Positions 25,182 to 35,249 of a stretch of DNA of 64,000 nucleotides are shown here, piece by piece (within the stretch, counting starts at the first letter, position 1; the number at the start of each line of letters is the position of its first letter). The stretch lies in assembly GCF_013409985.1 (NCBI RefSeq), contig NZ_JACCBY010000002.1, forward strand, positions 1-64,000, written 5' to 3'. Under the pieces are notes generated by a model. It did not search any database, was not told where the DNA came from, and saw nothing but the letters and a program-made list of their open reading frames with translations. A program made the position numbers and the translations under genes. This DNA is from Sphingomonas melonis (lineage in GTDB: Bacteria; Pseudomonadota; Alphaproteobacteria; Sphingomonadales; Sphingomonadaceae).

Positions 25182-26153
25182 CTATGCCGCCGCGTCGAGC
25201 CCGCGCGGCAGCTTGAACGCGATCGTCTCGCGCGTCGTCTCTTCCTCGCGCTCGGTCACCGCGAAGCGGGTGGAGAGCAGGTCGACCAATTCGCGCACGA
25301 GCAATTCGGGCGCGGAGGCGCCGGCGGTGATGCCGAGCGTGCCGACGCCGTCGAGGAACGACCAGTCGAGATCGCCCGCCCGCTGGATCAGTCGTGCCGG
25401 AATGCCCTCGCGCTCCGCCACTTCCACCAGCCGCACCGAGTTGGACGAATTGGGCGCGCCGATCACCAGCATCGCGTCGCACGCCGCGGCGATCGCCTTG
25501 ACCGCCGCCTGGCGGTTCGAGGTGGCGTAGCAGATGTCCTCGCCGCGCGGCGGCAGCATGTTCGGGAAGCGGCGTTGCAGCACCGCGACCACCGCGGCGG
25601 TGTCGTCGACCGACAGCGTCGTCTGGGTGAGGAAGGCGAGATTGTCGGGATCGGCGGGCGCGAAGACCTCGGCATCGGCGGCGGTCTCGATCAGCGACAT
25701 CGCGCCGGCGGGTACCTGACCGAAGGTGCCGACGACCTCGGGATGGCCGGCATGGCCGATGAAGACGATATGGCGGCCGGCGGCGACGAGCCGTTCGGCC
25801 TGGCGATGGACCTTCGACACCAGCGGGCAGGTCGCGTCGAGATAGTCGAGGCCGCGGTTCTGCGCGTCGGCCGGCACCGATTTGGGGACGCCATGCGCCG
25901 AAAAGACCACGGGCGCGCCGTCGGGCACCTGGTCGAGTTCCTCGACGAACACCGCGCCCTGCGCCTTCAGCGTGTCGACGACGAATTTGTTGTGGACGAT
26001 CTCGTGACGGACATAGACGGGCGCGCCGTGCTTCTCGATCGCGAGTTCGACGATGCGGATCGCGCGGTCGACGCCGGCGCAGAAGCCGCGCGGTGCGGCG
26101 ATCAGCAGTTCGAGGACGGGCTTGCCGCCGTCCGCGGGTATTTCAGAGGCCAT
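25182..26153 (-). CDS. ispH: 4-hydroxy-3-methylbut-2-enyl diphosphate reductase (IspH/LytB)
   Basis: 323 residues, last enzyme of the MEP isoprenoid pathway. The three iron-sulfur cluster cysteines are Cys25 ([12 protein letters not shown]), Cys109 ([10 protein letters not shown]) and Cys208 ([12 protein letters not shown]). Other family features are [42 protein letters not shown] and [12 protein letters not shown]. Full length. It stands upstream of thrB-rnhA on the same strand and is divergent from the lipoprotein gene at 26297. Confidence 0.97.
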   Translation of the reverse strand: MASEIPADGGKPVLELLIAAPRGFCAGVDRAIRIVELAIEKHGAPVYVRHEIVHNKFVVDTLKAQGAVFVEELDQVPDGAPVVFSAHGVPKSVPADAQNRGLDYLDATCPLVSKVHRQAERLVAAGRHIVFIGHAGHPEVVGTFGQVPAGAMSLIETAADAEVFAPADPDNLAFLTQTTLSVDDTAAVVAVLQRRFPNMLPPRGEDICYATSNRQAAVKAIAAACDAMLVIGAPNSSNSVRLVEVAEREGIPARLIQRAGDLDWSFLDGVGTLGITAGASAPELLVRELVDLLSTRFAVTEREEETTRETIAFKLPRGLDAAA

Positions 26154-26296
26154 GCGGGCGGTTCTACGCGATTGGCTCGGCGCGCGGAAGTACGCGATTG
26201 CTTGCGCGCATTAAAGCCGGTTCCTATGGTGCGCCGCGCATCGTCCGGGTTCTCCGGCGGCGCATCACTGTCCGTTCGACAAAGGTACGCGTCCTC

Positions 26297-26932
26297 GTGA
26301 AAACCCCGGCTTTAGGCCTGTCCGCCCTCGCGCTGATCCTCTCGGGCTGCGCCAGCAAGGGCGAGATCGTCGAAGGCGGCATCTCCGCCGTACGCTCCGC
26401 CTGCCCGACGGTCGGCGTCGCCGCCGGCACCGGCGACATCACCCTGTTCGATCCCGCGACCAGCCGCGAAGCGAGCGCGATCGACGTCGTCGCCAACATG
26501 ACCAACGTGCGCGGCACGTGCAGCGATGCCGGCGACCAGATCGCCACCAGCGTCACCTTCGACGTGCTCGCACGGCGGACGCGCGTGGACGGTCCGCGCG
26601 ACGTGGTGCTGCCTTATTATATCGCGATCGTTCGCGGCGGCTCGGCGGTGACCGCCAAGCGCAAGGGCCAGATCGCGATTCACTTCGATGCCGGTCAGGC
26701 GCGCGCGCAGGCGAGCGGCACCGCCTCGACGCAGATCGCGCGTTCGGCGGCGACGCTGCCCGACGAGGTCCGCGAGCAGCTCACCCGCAAGCGCAAGGCG
26801 GGCGACGAGGACGCCGCGACCGATCCGCTGTCGCGGCCCGAGGTGCGCTCGGCGGTGCTGCGCGCCAGCTTCGAGGCGCTGGTCGGATTCCAGCTGACCG
26901 ACGAGCAGTTGAAGTACAACGCGCAACGCTGA
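26297..26932 (+). CDS. Conserved-looking lipoprotein, unknown function
   Basis: 211 residues from a GTG at 26297 with a lipoprotein signal (VKTPALGLSALALILSGCAS, lipobox LSGC). The mature part shows SAVRSACPTVGVAAGTGDIT, a region resembling an immunoglobulin-like beta fold (VVANMTNVRGTCSDAGDQIA, LPYYIAIVRGGSAVTAKRKG), then a charged C-terminus ending in TDEQLKYNAQR. AAAGG lies about 10 nt upstream. I infer an envelope role from the signal and recognise no named family. It is divergent from ispH; the sequence upstream of 26297 in this frame is antisense to ispH. Confidence 0.7.
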   Translation: MKTPALGLSALALILSGCASKGEIVEGGISAVRSACPTVGVAAGTGDITLFDPATSREASAIDVVANMTNVRGTCSDAGDQIATSVTFDVLARRTRVDGPRDVVLPYYIAIVRGGSAVTAKRKGQIAIHFDAGQARAQASGTASTQIARSAATLPDEVREQLTRKRKAGDEDAATDPLSRPEVRSAVLRASFEALVGFQLTDEQLKYNAQR

Positions 26933-27007
26933 GTCTCTTCTCTCCCTTTGAGGGAGGGCAAGCGCAGATGGGCGTCTGCGTTGGTCCGTTGGTCCCTCCG
27001 CCCACGC

Positions 27008-27114
27008 CGTCACCCCGGACTTGTTCCGGGGTCCACTCCGCGGCGAGGAGCGCGGCTTGAGGGGAAACCGTTCCTGTGCGGCCCGGTGGACCCCGGAACG
27101 AGTCCGGGGTGACG
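27008..27114. repeat. Family 1 nested palindrome, copy C
   Basis: Two canonical 29-bp arms (27008-27036 and 27086-27114) are inverted about a 49-bp spacer, for the same total length of 107 bp as copies A and D. The tail after 27114 has words in common with copy D (GGAGGCCGATCGAGCCTCAT against a similar stretch after 35515). Just before it (26940-26990) is a CTCCCTTTGAGGGAGGG hairpin that may end the lipoprotein transcript. The element lies between that gene and the glycine riboswitch; together they account for the 588-bp gap before gcvT. Confidence 0.92.
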
Positions 27115-27267
27115 GATCTTGCCGGGAGGCCGATCGAGCCTCATCATCACCGCGCCCATCCGATACCAGCTCCTTGGCATCAGGGGGCAATCGACAGCTT
27201 TCCGCATTGACTAAGCCCCCGTCGCCCGCCAGAGCACGGGACGTCGATGCCGGGCAACCGGCATGGG

Positions 27268-27458
27268 CGGGCGCGGGAGAGAGCCTCTGCACAAGGAGGC
27301 CGCCGAAGGAGCAACCACCCCGGAATCTCTCAGGCAAACGGGACCGCGCGCTGCCTCATCGACACTCTGGAAAGCGTTCCTTTGAGGAGCCACCGAAGGG
27401 GTAAGCCCGCCGCGCCAGGCGCCGGGTCAAAGCTCTCAGGTCACCGTGACAGAGGGGG
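27268..27458 (+). promoter_or_regulatory. Tandem glycine riboswitch upstream of gcvT
   Basis: Two glycine aptamers in series. The first (about 27268-27351) has GGGAGAGAGCC, GCCGCCGAAGGAGCAA and CTCTCAGGCAAACGGGACC. The second (about 27361-27458) has CTCTGGAAAGCG, GCCACCGAAGGGGTAAGC, AGCTCTCAGG and a closing GACAGAGGGG. These are the consensus core words of the gcvT RNA motif. The array ends 62 bp before gcvT. In this RNA family glycine binding turns on expression of the glycine cleavage genes, which fits the operon downstream. Confidence 0.95.
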
Positions 27459-27520
27459 TATGACGGATCGATTGCGGCCCCGTGCCGTCGTTGGTCCCGT
27501 GCCTTTCTTGGAGACGGTTG

Positions 27521-28726
27521 ATGAGCGATTCGCTGCCAGAGACTTTGCCCGACCCGCTCGACGACCTCGACGGCGACGAGCCCGCAATCCAGCTTCTGCC
27601 GCTCGACGGCTGGCACCGCGGCCGCGGTGGCCGCATGGTGCCGTTCGCCGGTTACGAGATGCCGGTCCAATATGAGGGCATCATGGCCGAGCATCTGTGG
27701 ACGCGCGAATCCGCCGGCCTGTTCGACGTCAGCCATATGGGACAGGTCGGCTTCACCGGCGACGGCCTCGATGCCGCCAGCGTCGCCAAGGCGCTCGAGG
27801 CGGTGCTGCCGGGCGATATCGCCGGGCTCGCCGCCACCAAGATCCGTTATTCGCTGCTGCTCAACGACGAGGGCGGCATCCTCGACGACCTGATGGTCAC
27901 GACGCTGCCCGCAGAGGGCGCGCATCCGTTCGGCGCGGCGAGCCATTACGTCGTCGTCAACGGCGCGACCAAATATGACGATCTCGCCTATCTGCTCGAC
28001 GTGCTGCCCGACGACCTGACGATGAACTTGATGGAAGATCAGGCCTTGCTCGCGGTGCAGGGGCCCAAGGCGGTCGCTGCGGTGTCGCGCCTGATCCCCG
28101 GCGTCAAGGACCTCGTGTTCATGACCGCGGGTGCGTTCGACTGGAACGGCCATGCTTTGTGGATCAGCCGTTCGGGCTATACCGGCGAGGACGGCGTCGA
28201 GATTTCGATCCCCGCCGAGGCCGCCGCGGATTTCGCCGATGCGATCTGTGCCGAGCCCGAGGTCAAGCCGATCGGCCTCGGCGCGCGCGATTCGCTGCGG
28301 CTCGAGGCAGGGCTGCCGCTCTACGGTCACGATCTCGATCCCGAGACGACGCCGGTGATGGCAGACCTCGGTTTCGCGCTGTCCAAGCGCCGCCGCGAGG
28401 CCGCCGATTTCGCCGGCGCCGCGCGCATCCTTGCCGAGCGTGCCGATGGCCCCGCGGTCAAGCGCGTCGGCCTGTCGGTCGCCGGGCGCCAGCCGGTGCG
28501 CGAGGGCGCCAGCGTCGTCGACGCCGAGGGTGCGGTGATCGGCCGCGTCACCAGCGGCGGCTTCGCGCCGAGCGTCGGTGCGCCGATCGCCATGGCCTAT
28601 GTTCCCGCCGCGCTCGCGGAGGCCGGCACGCCGCTGCGCCTCGTCCAGCGCGGCAAGATCCACGAGGCGACGGTCGCACCGATGCCGTTCGTTCCCCACC
28701 GCTATGTCCGCGCAGGAGGCAAGTGA
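27521..28726 (+). CDS. gcvT: Glycine cleavage system T protein (aminomethyltransferase)
   Basis: 401 residues, about 25 longer than usual because of an acidic N-terminal extension ([14 protein letters not shown]) before the conserved [20 protein letters not shown]. Other family motifs are [42 protein letters not shown] and, near the end, [20 protein letters not shown]. It transfers the methylene group from the aminomethyl-lipoyl H protein to tetrahydrofolate. GGAGA precedes the ATG at 27521. It is the first gene of gcvT-gcvH-gcvPA-gcvPB and lies under the glycine riboswitch. Confidence 0.97.
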   Translation: MSDSLPETLPDPLDDLDGDEPAIQLLPLDGWHRGRGGRMVPFAGYEMPVQYEGIMAEHLWTRESAGLFDVSHMGQVGFTGDGLDAASVAKALEAVLPGDIAGLAATKIRYSLLLNDEGGILDDLMVTTLPAEGAHPFGAASHYVVVNGATKYDDLAYLLDVLPDDLTMNLMEDQALLAVQGPKAVAAVSRLIPGVKDLVFMTAGAFDWNGHALWISRSGYTGEDGVEISIPAEAAADFADAICAEPEVKPIGLGARDSLRLEAGLPLYGHDLDPETTPVMADLGFALSKRRREAADFAGAARILAERADGPAVKRVGLSVAGRQPVREGASVVDAEGAVIGRVTSGGFAPSVGAPIAMAYVPAALAEAGTPLRLVQRGKIHEATVAPMPFVPHRYVRAGGK

Positions 28727-29097
28727 TGAGCCGTTATTTCACCGAAGATCATGAGTGGGTCGATGTCGATGGCGACACCGGCACCGTCGGCATCTCCGAT
28801 TATGCGCAGGGTCAGCTCGGCGACATCGTGTTCGTCGACGTGCCCGAGGCGGGCAAGCAGCTCGGCAAGGGTGACGAGGCCGCGGTGGTCGAATCGGTCA
28901 AGGCCGCGTCGGACGTCTATTCGCCGGTGTCGGGCACGGTGACCGAGGGCAATGCCGCGCTCGCCGACGACCCCAGCCTGGTCAATTCCGATCCGGAAGC
29001 CGGCGGCTGGTTCTTCAAGATCACGCTCAGCGATCCCGCCGAGCTGGAGACGCTGATGGACGAAGCCGCCTACGCGGATTTCGTCGCCAAGCTTTAA
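28726..29097 (+). CDS. gcvH: Glycine cleavage system H protein
   Basis: 123 residues, standard size. The lipoylated lysine is Lys59 in [14 protein letters not shown]. The remainder ([53 protein letters not shown]) is canonical. It carries the aminomethyl group between the P, T and L proteins. The start overlaps the gcvT stop (TGATG) and AGGAGG lies just upstream. Confidence 0.98.
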   Translation: MSRYFTEDHEWVDVDGDTGTVGISDYAQGQLGDIVFVDVPEAGKQLGKGDEAAVVESVKAASDVYSPVSGTVTEGNAALADDPSLVNSDPEAGGWFFKITLSDPAELETLMDEAAYADFVAKL

Positions 29098-29105
29098 CGA
29101 TCAGC

Positions 29106-29208
29106 AAGCCCCTCCTCTTCAGGGGAGGGGTTGGGGTGGGGCCTGTCCGCAGGCGTGGGTCTCGGTGAGACGTCCCCCACCCCTTGCCCCTCCCCTGAAG
29201 GGGAGGGG
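29106..29208. repeat. Family 2 palindrome between gcvH and gcvPA
   Basis: A left arm (CCCCTCCTCTTCAGGGGAGG and on, 29109-29141) and a right arm ending CCCCTCCCCTGAAGGGGAGG (about 29174-29208) are inverted copies around a ~33-bp core containing GGTGAGACGTCCCCCACC. The element fills nearly all of the gcvH-gcvPA gap, and its right end lies beside the GGGAG that serves as gcvPA ribosome-binding site. A related copy is inside rnr at 37754-37852 and shares the GTGAGACnTCCCCCACCC core. Confidence 0.88.
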
Positions 29209-29220
29209 ATGGGAGATATG

Positions 29221-30579
29221 ATGCGCTACCTGCCGCTTACCCAGCCCGACCGCGACGCGATGCTCTCGGTCATCGGCGCGGGATCGATCGACGATCTGTT
29301 CGTCGACGTGCCCGAGGCCGCCCGCCTGTCCGGCCCGATCCACGGCCTGCCCAACCACGCCTCCGAACTGGCGGTCGAGCGGCACATGACCGCGCTCGCC
29401 CGCAAGAACACGGTCGCGGGCGAGGTGCCGTTCTTCCTCGGCGCGGGCGCCTATCGCCATCACGTGCCGGCGAGCGTCGATCACCTGATCCAGCGTGGCG
29501 AGTTCCTCACCGCCTATACGCCGTATCAGCCCGAGATCGCGCAGGGCACGCTGCAGATGCTGTTCGAGTTCCAGACGCAGGTCGCGCGGCTGCTCGGCAC
29601 CGACGTGGCGAATGCGTCGATGTACGACGGCTCGACCGCCTGCTGGGAAGCGATCGGCATGGCGCGGCGCATCACCCGCAAGGGCAAGGCGATCCTGTCG
29701 GGCGGGCTCCACCCGCATTATGTCAGCGTCGCCAGGACGATGGCGAAATACACCGGCGATCATCTCGAAACCGCGACCCCGGCGCTGACCGCCGAGACCG
29801 ATATCGAGGCGCTGATCGCCTCGATCGACGGCGATACGTCGTGCGTCGTCGTGCAATATCCCGACATCCTCGGCCGGATCGCCGACCTGACGCCGCTCGC
29901 CGACGCCTGCCACGCCAACAAGGCGTTGCTGATCGCGGTCGTCACCGAGCCGGTGGCGCTCGGCGCGATCACCTCGCCGGGTGAGATGGACGCCGATATC
30001 GTCGTCGGCGAGGGCCAGTCGCTCGGCGTCGGCCTCCAGTTCGGCGGCCCCTATGTCGGGCTGATGGGCTGCAAGGAGAAGTATATCCGCCAGATGCCGG
30101 GTCGCTTCTGCGGCGAGACGGTGGATGCGGAGGGACGCCGCGGCTTCGTGCTGACGCTGTCGACCCGCGAACAGCATATCCGTCGCGAAAAGGCGACGAG
30201 CAACATCTGCACCAACTCCGGCCTCTGCGCGCTCGCCTTCTCGATCCACATGACCTTGCTCGGCGAGGCGGGTCTGCGCCGCCTGGCGGGGATCAACCAC
30301 GCCGCGGCGTGCCGCGCCGCGGATCGCCTGGCGAAGGTGCCGGGCGTCGAGCTGGTCACCGAGACCTTCTTCAACGAATTTACGCTGAAGCTGCCGGTCG
30401 AGGCGCGTCCCGTGGTGCGGACGCTGGCCGATCGCGGCATTTTGGCGGGCGTGTCGCTCGGCCGGCTCTATCCGGGCGAGGATGCGCTGGCCAACGGCCT
30501 GATCGTCGCGGTCACCGAGACGACGACCGCGGAGGACGTCGAAACCCTTGCCGCCGCACTCGAGGAGGTTCTGGCATGA
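29221..30579 (+). CDS. gcvPA: Glycine dehydrogenase (decarboxylating) subunit 1
   Basis: 452 residues, the alpha half of the split P protein. The start at 29221 gives [15 protein letters not shown], the usual N-terminus, with GGGAG 5 nt upstream; two nearby ATGs (29209, 29218) are less well placed. Characteristic stretches include [55 protein letters not shown] and [17 protein letters not shown]. With subunit 2 it decarboxylates glycine and loads the H protein. The stop overlaps gcvPB (ATGA). Confidence 0.97.
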   Translation: MRYLPLTQPDRDAMLSVIGAGSIDDLFVDVPEAARLSGPIHGLPNHASELAVERHMTALARKNTVAGEVPFFLGAGAYRHHVPASVDHLIQRGEFLTAYTPYQPEIAQGTLQMLFEFQTQVARLLGTDVANASMYDGSTACWEAIGMARRITRKGKAILSGGLHPHYVSVARTMAKYTGDHLETATPALTAETDIEALIASIDGDTSCVVVQYPDILGRIADLTPLADACHANKALLIAVVTEPVALGAITSPGEMDADIVVGEGQSLGVGLQFGGPYVGLMGCKEKYIRQMPGRFCGETVDAEGRRGFVLTLSTREQHIRREKATSNICTNSGLCALAFSIHMTLLGEAGLRRLAGINHAAACRAADRLAKVPGVELVTETFFNEFTLKLPVEARPVVRTLADRGILAGVSLGRLYPGEDALANGLIVAVTETTTAEDVETLAAALEEVLA

Positions 30580-32147
30580 GCATCAATCAGAGCGGCTGGC
30601 GTCCCGAGATGACCGCCGGCGGCGGCAATGGCGCCGCACCGACCTTCACCGGCAACAAGGCGCTGATGCTGGAAGAGGCGTTGATCTTCGAGATCGGCGA
30701 CACGCAGACCACCGGTGTCGACTTCGCCGAGGGTGACGTCGCCGGTTCGCGGCTGGGCAATCTGAGCCGCAAGGCGCCGATCGGCCTGCCGGGGCTCGCC
30801 GAGCCCGAGGCGGTGCGCCACTACACCCGCCTGTCGCGCCAGAATTATGCGATCGACCTCGGCCTGTTCCCGCTCGGTTCGTGCACGATGAAGCACAATC
30901 CGCGGCTCAACGAGAAGATGGCGCGCCTCCCCGGTTTCGCGGACGTGCATCCGTTGCAGCCGGTCGATACCGTGCAGGGCGCGCTGGAGGTGATCCACCA
31001 GCTCGCGCACTGGCTGGTGACGCTGACCGGCATGACCAGCGTCGCGATGAGCCCCAAGGCGGGCGCGCATGGCGAATTGTGCGGCATCCTCGCGATCAAG
31101 GCGGCGCTCGAAGCGCGGGGCGAGGGGCATCGCAAGGTCGTGCTCGTCCCCGAATCGGCGCACGGCACCAACCCCGCCACCGCCGCCTTCGCCGGCTTCA
31201 CAGTCGAGGACATCCCCGCGACCGCCGACGGCCGCGTCGATACCGCGGCGCTGATCGCGCGGCTCGGGCCGGACGTCGCGGGCGTGATGATCACCAACCC
31301 CAACACCTGCGGCCTGTTCGAGCGCGATCTCAAGACGATCTCGGACGCGGTCCATGGCGCGGGCGGCTACGTCTATTGCGACGGCGCCAATTTCAACGCG
31401 ATCGTCGGCCGGGTGCGGCCGGGTGACCTCGGCGTCGATGCGATGCACATCAACCTGCACAAGACCTTCTCGACCCCGCATGGCGGCGGCGGGCCGGGCT
31501 CAGGGCCGGTGGTGTTCTCGGAAGCGCTGACCCCGTTCGCGCCGCTGCCGTTCGTAGAGAAGACGGCGGACGGTTTCGCGCTCGTCGAGGAAGAGACCGC
31601 CGGCGAACATCATGCCGGCAGCTTCGGCCGCATGGTCGCCTTCCACGGCCAGATGGGCATGTTCACCCGCGCGCTCACCTATATCCTCAGCCACGGCGCC
31701 GACGGCCTTAAGCAGGTTGCCGAGGATGCGGTGCTCAACGCCAATTACGTGCTGCGCTCGTTGGAAGGGACGCTCGACGCGCCCTTTGCCAAGGCGGGGC
31801 CGTGCATGCACGAGGCGATCTTCTCCGATGCCAATCTTGCCGAGGGCTTCTCGACGCTCGACGTCGCCAAGGGTCTGATCGACGAGGGCTTCCACCCGAT
31901 GACGGTCTATTTCCCGCTCGTCGTCCATGGCGCGATGCTGGTCGAGCCGACCGAGACCGAGTCGAAGGCGGCGCTCGATCAGTTCATCGGCGCACTGCGC
32001 GCGGTGGCGGAGCGGGCCAAGGCCGGCGACGCCAGCCTCAAGACCGCGCCGCATTTCGCGCCGCGTGCGCGGCTCGACGAGACACAGGCGGCACGCAAGC
32101 CGGTGCTCGTGTGGAAGGAACAGCCGCTGGCGCAGGCGGCGGAGTGA
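30576..32147 (+). CDS. gcvPB: Glycine dehydrogenase (decarboxylating) subunit 2
   Basis: 523 residues, the PLP-binding half of the split P protein. The Schiff-base lysine is in [20 protein letters not shown]. Other motifs are [49 protein letters not shown] and [11 protein letters not shown]. The ATG at 30576 overlaps the gcvPA stop, so the subunits should be made together. The C-terminal ~30 residues (after [18 protein letters not shown]) vary between species. It is the last gene of the operon; there is no obvious hairpin terminator in the short gap after it. Confidence 0.97.
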   Translation: MSINQSGWRPEMTAGGGNGAAPTFTGNKALMLEEALIFEIGDTQTTGVDFAEGDVAGSRLGNLSRKAPIGLPGLAEPEAVRHYTRLSRQNYAIDLGLFPLGSCTMKHNPRLNEKMARLPGFADVHPLQPVDTVQGALEVIHQLAHWLVTLTGMTSVAMSPKAGAHGELCGILAIKAALEARGEGHRKVVLVPESAHGTNPATAAFAGFTVEDIPATADGRVDTAALIARLGPDVAGVMITNPNTCGLFERDLKTISDAVHGAGGYVYCDGANFNAIVGRVRPGDLGVDAMHINLHKTFSTPHGGGGPGSGPVVFSEALTPFAPLPFVEKTADGFALVEEETAGEHHAGSFGRMVAFHGQMGMFTRALTYILSHGADGLKQVAEDAVLNANYVLRSLEGTLDAPFAKAGPCMHEAIFSDANLAEGFSTLDVAKGLIDEGFHPMTVYFPLVVHGAMLVEPTETESKAALDQFIGALRAVAERAKAGDASLKTAPHFAPRARLDETQAARKPVLVWKEQPLAQAAE

Positions 32148-32186
32148 CGCTAGCCTCCGCGCGTTAGACACGGGCGGGGGCAGGGC

Positions 32187-32699
32187 ATGCAGGGACAGCA
32201 ACCGGGCGGGTGGATCAGCTATGCGGTTCCACTCGTCATCGTCGCGGTGGTGATGGCGATCCGCTGGAAGCGGATGAGCCGCGTGCGTCCGTTGAAGCTC
32301 GAACATCTGTGGATCCTGCCGGCTTTCTATGCGGTGGTGATCGGCTTCACCTTCTCGCGCTTTCCGCCGCGGGGCTGGGGCTGGGCGTTCTGCCTCATTG
32401 CGGTCGGGCTTGGCGCGGCACTCGGCTGGCAGCGCGGCAAGATGATGCGGATCACGCTCGATCCCGAGACGCATACGCTGGGGCAGACCTCGTCGCCCGC
32501 GGCGTTGCTGTTCATCGTGCTGCTGATCGTCGTTCGCAGCGGCGCGCGCGGCGCACTGAGCTATGCCGGTCCGACGGGGCTCGATCCGATGGCGATCACC
32601 GACGTGCTCATGGCCTTGGCACTCGGCCTGTTCAGTGCGCAGCGGCTGGAGATGTACCTGCGCGGCAAGCGGATGCTGGCGGCGGTGCGAACGGTCTGA
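32187..32699 (+). CDS. Small integral membrane protein, possibly CcdC/DUF1453-like
   Basis: 170 residues with about four to five membrane segments: WISYAVPLVIVAVVMAIRW, LEHLWILPAFYAVVIGF, GWGWAFCLIAVGLGAALGW, PAALLFIVLLIVVRSG and MAITDVLMALALGLFSAQRL. Between them are short basic loops (KRMSRVRPLKLE, WQRGKMMRITLDPETHTL). The layout and the R-G-K-M-M-R-I-T loop remind me of CcdC/DUF1453-type proteins, but that assignment is tentative and would not reveal a function. It follows gcvPB by 39 bp and converges with the EamA transporter gene, whose stop is 4 bases away. Confidence 0.65.
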   Translation: MQGQQPGGWISYAVPLVIVAVVMAIRWKRMSRVRPLKLEHLWILPAFYAVVIGFTFSRFPPRGWGWAFCLIAVGLGAALGWQRGKMMRITLDPETHTLGQTSSPAALLFIVLLIVVRSGARGALSYAGPTGLDPMAITDVLMALALGLFSAQRLEMYLRGKRMLAAVRTV

Positions 32700-32703
32700 T
32701 CGG

Positions 32704-33606
32704 CTAAGCCAGTTCGCCGGCCGCGGCGGTCAGCGTCTCTTGACGGTGGCGCACTGCCTCGCGCCATACGATGATGAGGCCGCTGGCGATGATCACCGGC
32801 GCGCCGAGCCATGTCGCTGCGGCCGGCAAGGTGCCGAACACCATCCAGCCGAATAGGGTCGCCCACAGGAGGCTCGAATAGTCCATCGGCACCACCACGG
32901 ACACCGGACCTAGCCGCAGTGACGTCGTCATCGCAATCTGCGCGCAACCGCCAAGGATGCCGACCGCGGCCAGGGCACCCCAGCCGGCCCCGCCATGTGC
33001 TTGTGCGATCGGAACATAGAGCAGCGAGAGCGGCACCAGCGAGAGGACCGAAAACCAGAAGACGGTGGTCAGTGCCGCCTCGGTCTTGCCGATCTGGCGC
33101 AGCAGGATCGTCACGCAGGCGGTGCCGAACGCTCCCGCCAGCGCGAAGCCGGCGCCACGCAAGGGGAAATGATCGGTGCCCGGCTGTGCGACGATCAACA
33201 CGCCGAGAAAGCCGATGACGACCGCCGTCCAGCGCCAGCGGCCGGTCGGCTCGCGGAGCGCCAAGGCACCAAGGATCGTGGCGAACGCCGGCACGGTGAA
33301 GCCGATCGTCGTCGCCTCGGCAAGCGGCAGCGCGACGATGCCGTTGAACGTCATCGCCATTGCCGAGAGGCCGACGATCGCACGGACGACATGGGCGGGC
33401 AGTTGCCGCGTCGCGACCGACGACAGGCCCGGTCCGGCGAGGATGACCGCGGATACGAGCAGCGCCGCGCCGAACTGGCGAAAGAAGAGGATCTCGACGA
33501 CGCGCGCGCCGCTTTGTTCGGCGAGCTTTATGCTCGCGTTCATCAGCACGAAGAAGACGACCGACAGCAAGCGCAGGCCGATCGCGGGCAGGATGCGGTC
33601 GTTCAC
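32704..33606 (-). CDS. EamA/DMT-superfamily transporter
   Basis: 300 residues with about ten membrane segments and two EamA repeats, for example LRLLSVVFFVLMNASIKLAE at the N-terminus, ATTIGFTVPAFATILGALAL RE in the first repeat, and VVPMDYSSLLWATLFGWMVF near the C-terminus. Drug/metabolite transporters of this kind export small metabolites; the substrate is unknown. It starts at GTG 33606 (VNDRILPAIGL); the open frame upstream of this lies in the proS promoter region and lacks hydrophobic content. It is divergent from proS. Confidence 0.85.
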   Translation of the reverse strand: MNDRILPAIGLRLLSVVFFVLMNASIKLAEQSGARVVEILFFRQFGAALLVSAVILAGPGLSSVATRQLPAHVVRAIVGLSAMAMTFNGIVALPLAEATTIGFTVPAFATILGALALREPTGRWRWTAVVIGFLGVLIVAQPGTDHFPLRGAGFALAGAFGTACVTILLRQIGKTEAALTTVFWFSVLSLVPLSLLYVPIAQAHGGAGWGALAAVGILGGCAQIAMTTSLRLGPVSVVVPMDYSSLLWATLFGWMVFGTLPAAATWLGAPVIIASGLIIVWREAVRHRQETLTAAAGELA

Positions 33607-33712
33607 GCCGGAGAGCCTAGCGGCAAACGGGACAGGTGCGCACCAGATTCCATCCTGCGCGGCGCGACGTGTAGGGGGTGACGGATATATCCCGCGCGGA
33701 TAAAGCCGCCCC

Positions 33713-35242
33713 ATGAAGCACGCTCTTTCCGTCACCCGCGACGCCGACTTCGCCGCCTGGTATCAATCCGTCATTGCCGAGGCCGATCTCGCCGAGGAAT
33801 CCGGCGTGCGCGGCTGTATGGTCATCCGGCCGTGGGGCTATGGCATCTGGGAGCGGATCCAGCGCCTGCTCGACGACCGGATCAAGGCGACCGGCCATGA
33901 GAATTGCTATTTCCCGCTGTTCATCCCGCTCTCCTATTTCGAGAAGGAGGCGGAGCACGTCGAGGGCTTTGCCAAGGAGATGGCGGTCGTCACCCACCAT
34001 CGGCTGGTCCCCGATGGCAAGGGCGGGCTGATCCCCGATCCCGCCGCCAAGCTCGAGGAGCCGCTGGTCGTGCGGCCGACGTCGGAGACGGTGATCGGCA
34101 CCGCCTTCGCGCGCTGGATCCAGTCGTGGCGCGATCTGCCGGTGCTGATCAACCAATGGGCCAATGTCGTGCGCTGGGAGATGCGCACCCGCATGTTCCT
34201 GCGGACGAGCGAGTTCCTCTGGCAGGAGGGCCATACCGCCCACGCCACCGCCGACGAGGCGCGTGACGAGACGCGCAAGATGCTCGAAGTCTATCGCAGC
34301 TTTGCCGAGGACTGCCTCGCGCTGCCGGTGGTCGCGGGCGAGAAGCCCGAGAACGAACGTTTTCCCGGCGCGGTTGCGACCTACAGCATCGAGGCGATGA
34401 TGCAGGACGGCAAGGCGTTGCAGGCCGGCACCAGCCACTTCCTCGGCACCAATTTCGCGGCGGCGCAGAATATCCGCTTCCAGAACGCGAGCGGCGAGCT
34501 GGAGCTGGCGCATACGACGAGCTGGGGGGTCAGCACGCGGATGATCGGCGGCGTCATCATGGTGCATGGCGACGACGACGGGCTGCGCGTGCCGCCGCGG
34601 ATTGCGCCGTGGCAGATCGTCATCGTGCCGATGCTGCGCGACCAGCCCGAGGATGAGGCGCTGATCGCCTATGCCAAGGACATCCAGTCGACCCTCGCCG
34701 GTCTGTCGGCGCTGGGCGAGCCGGTGCGTGCGCTGCTCGACCTCAAGCCCGCCAAGGCGGCGACCAAGCGCTGGGGCTGGGTCAAGAAGGGCGCGCCGAT
34801 CGTCATCGAGATCGGCGGCCGCGACATGGCCGGCGGCAACGTCTCGGTCATCCGCCGCGACCGGCTGTATCGCGCCGACGGCAAGCTCGACGCGCAGGTG
34901 ATGCCGCGCGGCGACTTCGAGGCTGAGGCCCCCGCGCTGCTCGCGGCGATCCAGCAGGCGCTGCACGACGAGGCGCGGGCGCGGCTCAAGGCGGCGATCG
35001 TGCCGGCGGCGGATTTCGCCGCGGTCGAGGCCCATTTTGCGGAAGGCGTGAAGAATCCCGGCTGGGTCGAGGTGCAATGGGCGCGCCCCACGGGCGCCGC
35101 GCTGGACGCGGTGGTCGAGCGGCTGAAGGCACTCAAGCTGACGATCCGCAACGCACCCGCAGATGCGGCTGCGGCGGATGGCGTGTGCGTCTTCACCGGC
35201 GAACCCGCGGTCGAGCGCGTGCTGCTGGCGCGGAGCTACTGA
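33713..35242 (+). CDS. proS: Prolyl-tRNA synthetase, archaeal/eukaryotic type
   Basis: 509 residues. It attaches proline to tRNA-Pro. The class II catalytic core shows PLVVRPTSETVIGTAFARWI, RTRMFLRTSEFLWQEGHTAH and HTTSWGVSTRMIGGVIMVHG. There is no large editing insert between motifs 2 and 3, and a C-terminal extension ends in LLARSY, with the terminal Tyr characteristic of the archaeal/eukaryotic-like ProRS class. In that class a four-Cys zinc site precedes the end; here only one Cys remains (GVCVFTGEPA), so zinc has probably been lost. This differs from the ~440-residue form common in Alphaproteobacteria. No second proS is in the window. Confidence 0.93.
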   Translation: MKHALSVTRDADFAAWYQSVIAEADLAEESGVRGCMVIRPWGYGIWERIQRLLDDRIKATGHENCYFPLFIPLSYFEKEAEHVEGFAKEMAVVTHHRLVPDGKGGLIPDPAAKLEEPLVVRPTSETVIGTAFARWIQSWRDLPVLINQWANVVRWEMRTRMFLRTSEFLWQEGHTAHATADEARDETRKMLEVYRSFAEDCLALPVVAGEKPENERFPGAVATYSIEAMMQDGKALQAGTSHFLGTNFAAAQNIRFQNASGELELAHTTSWGVSTRMIGGVIMVHGDDDGLRVPPRIAPWQIVIVPMLRDQPEDEALIAYAKDIQSTLAGLSALGEPVRALLDLKPAKAATKRWGWVKKGAPIVIEIGGRDMAGGNVSVIRRDRLYRADGKLDAQVMPRGDFEAEAPALLAAIQQALHDEARARLKAAIVPAADFAAVEAHFAEGVKNPGWVEVQWARPTGAALDAVVERLKALKLTIRNAPADAAAADGVCVFTGEPAVERVLLARSY

Positions 35243-35249
35243 GCCTTAT

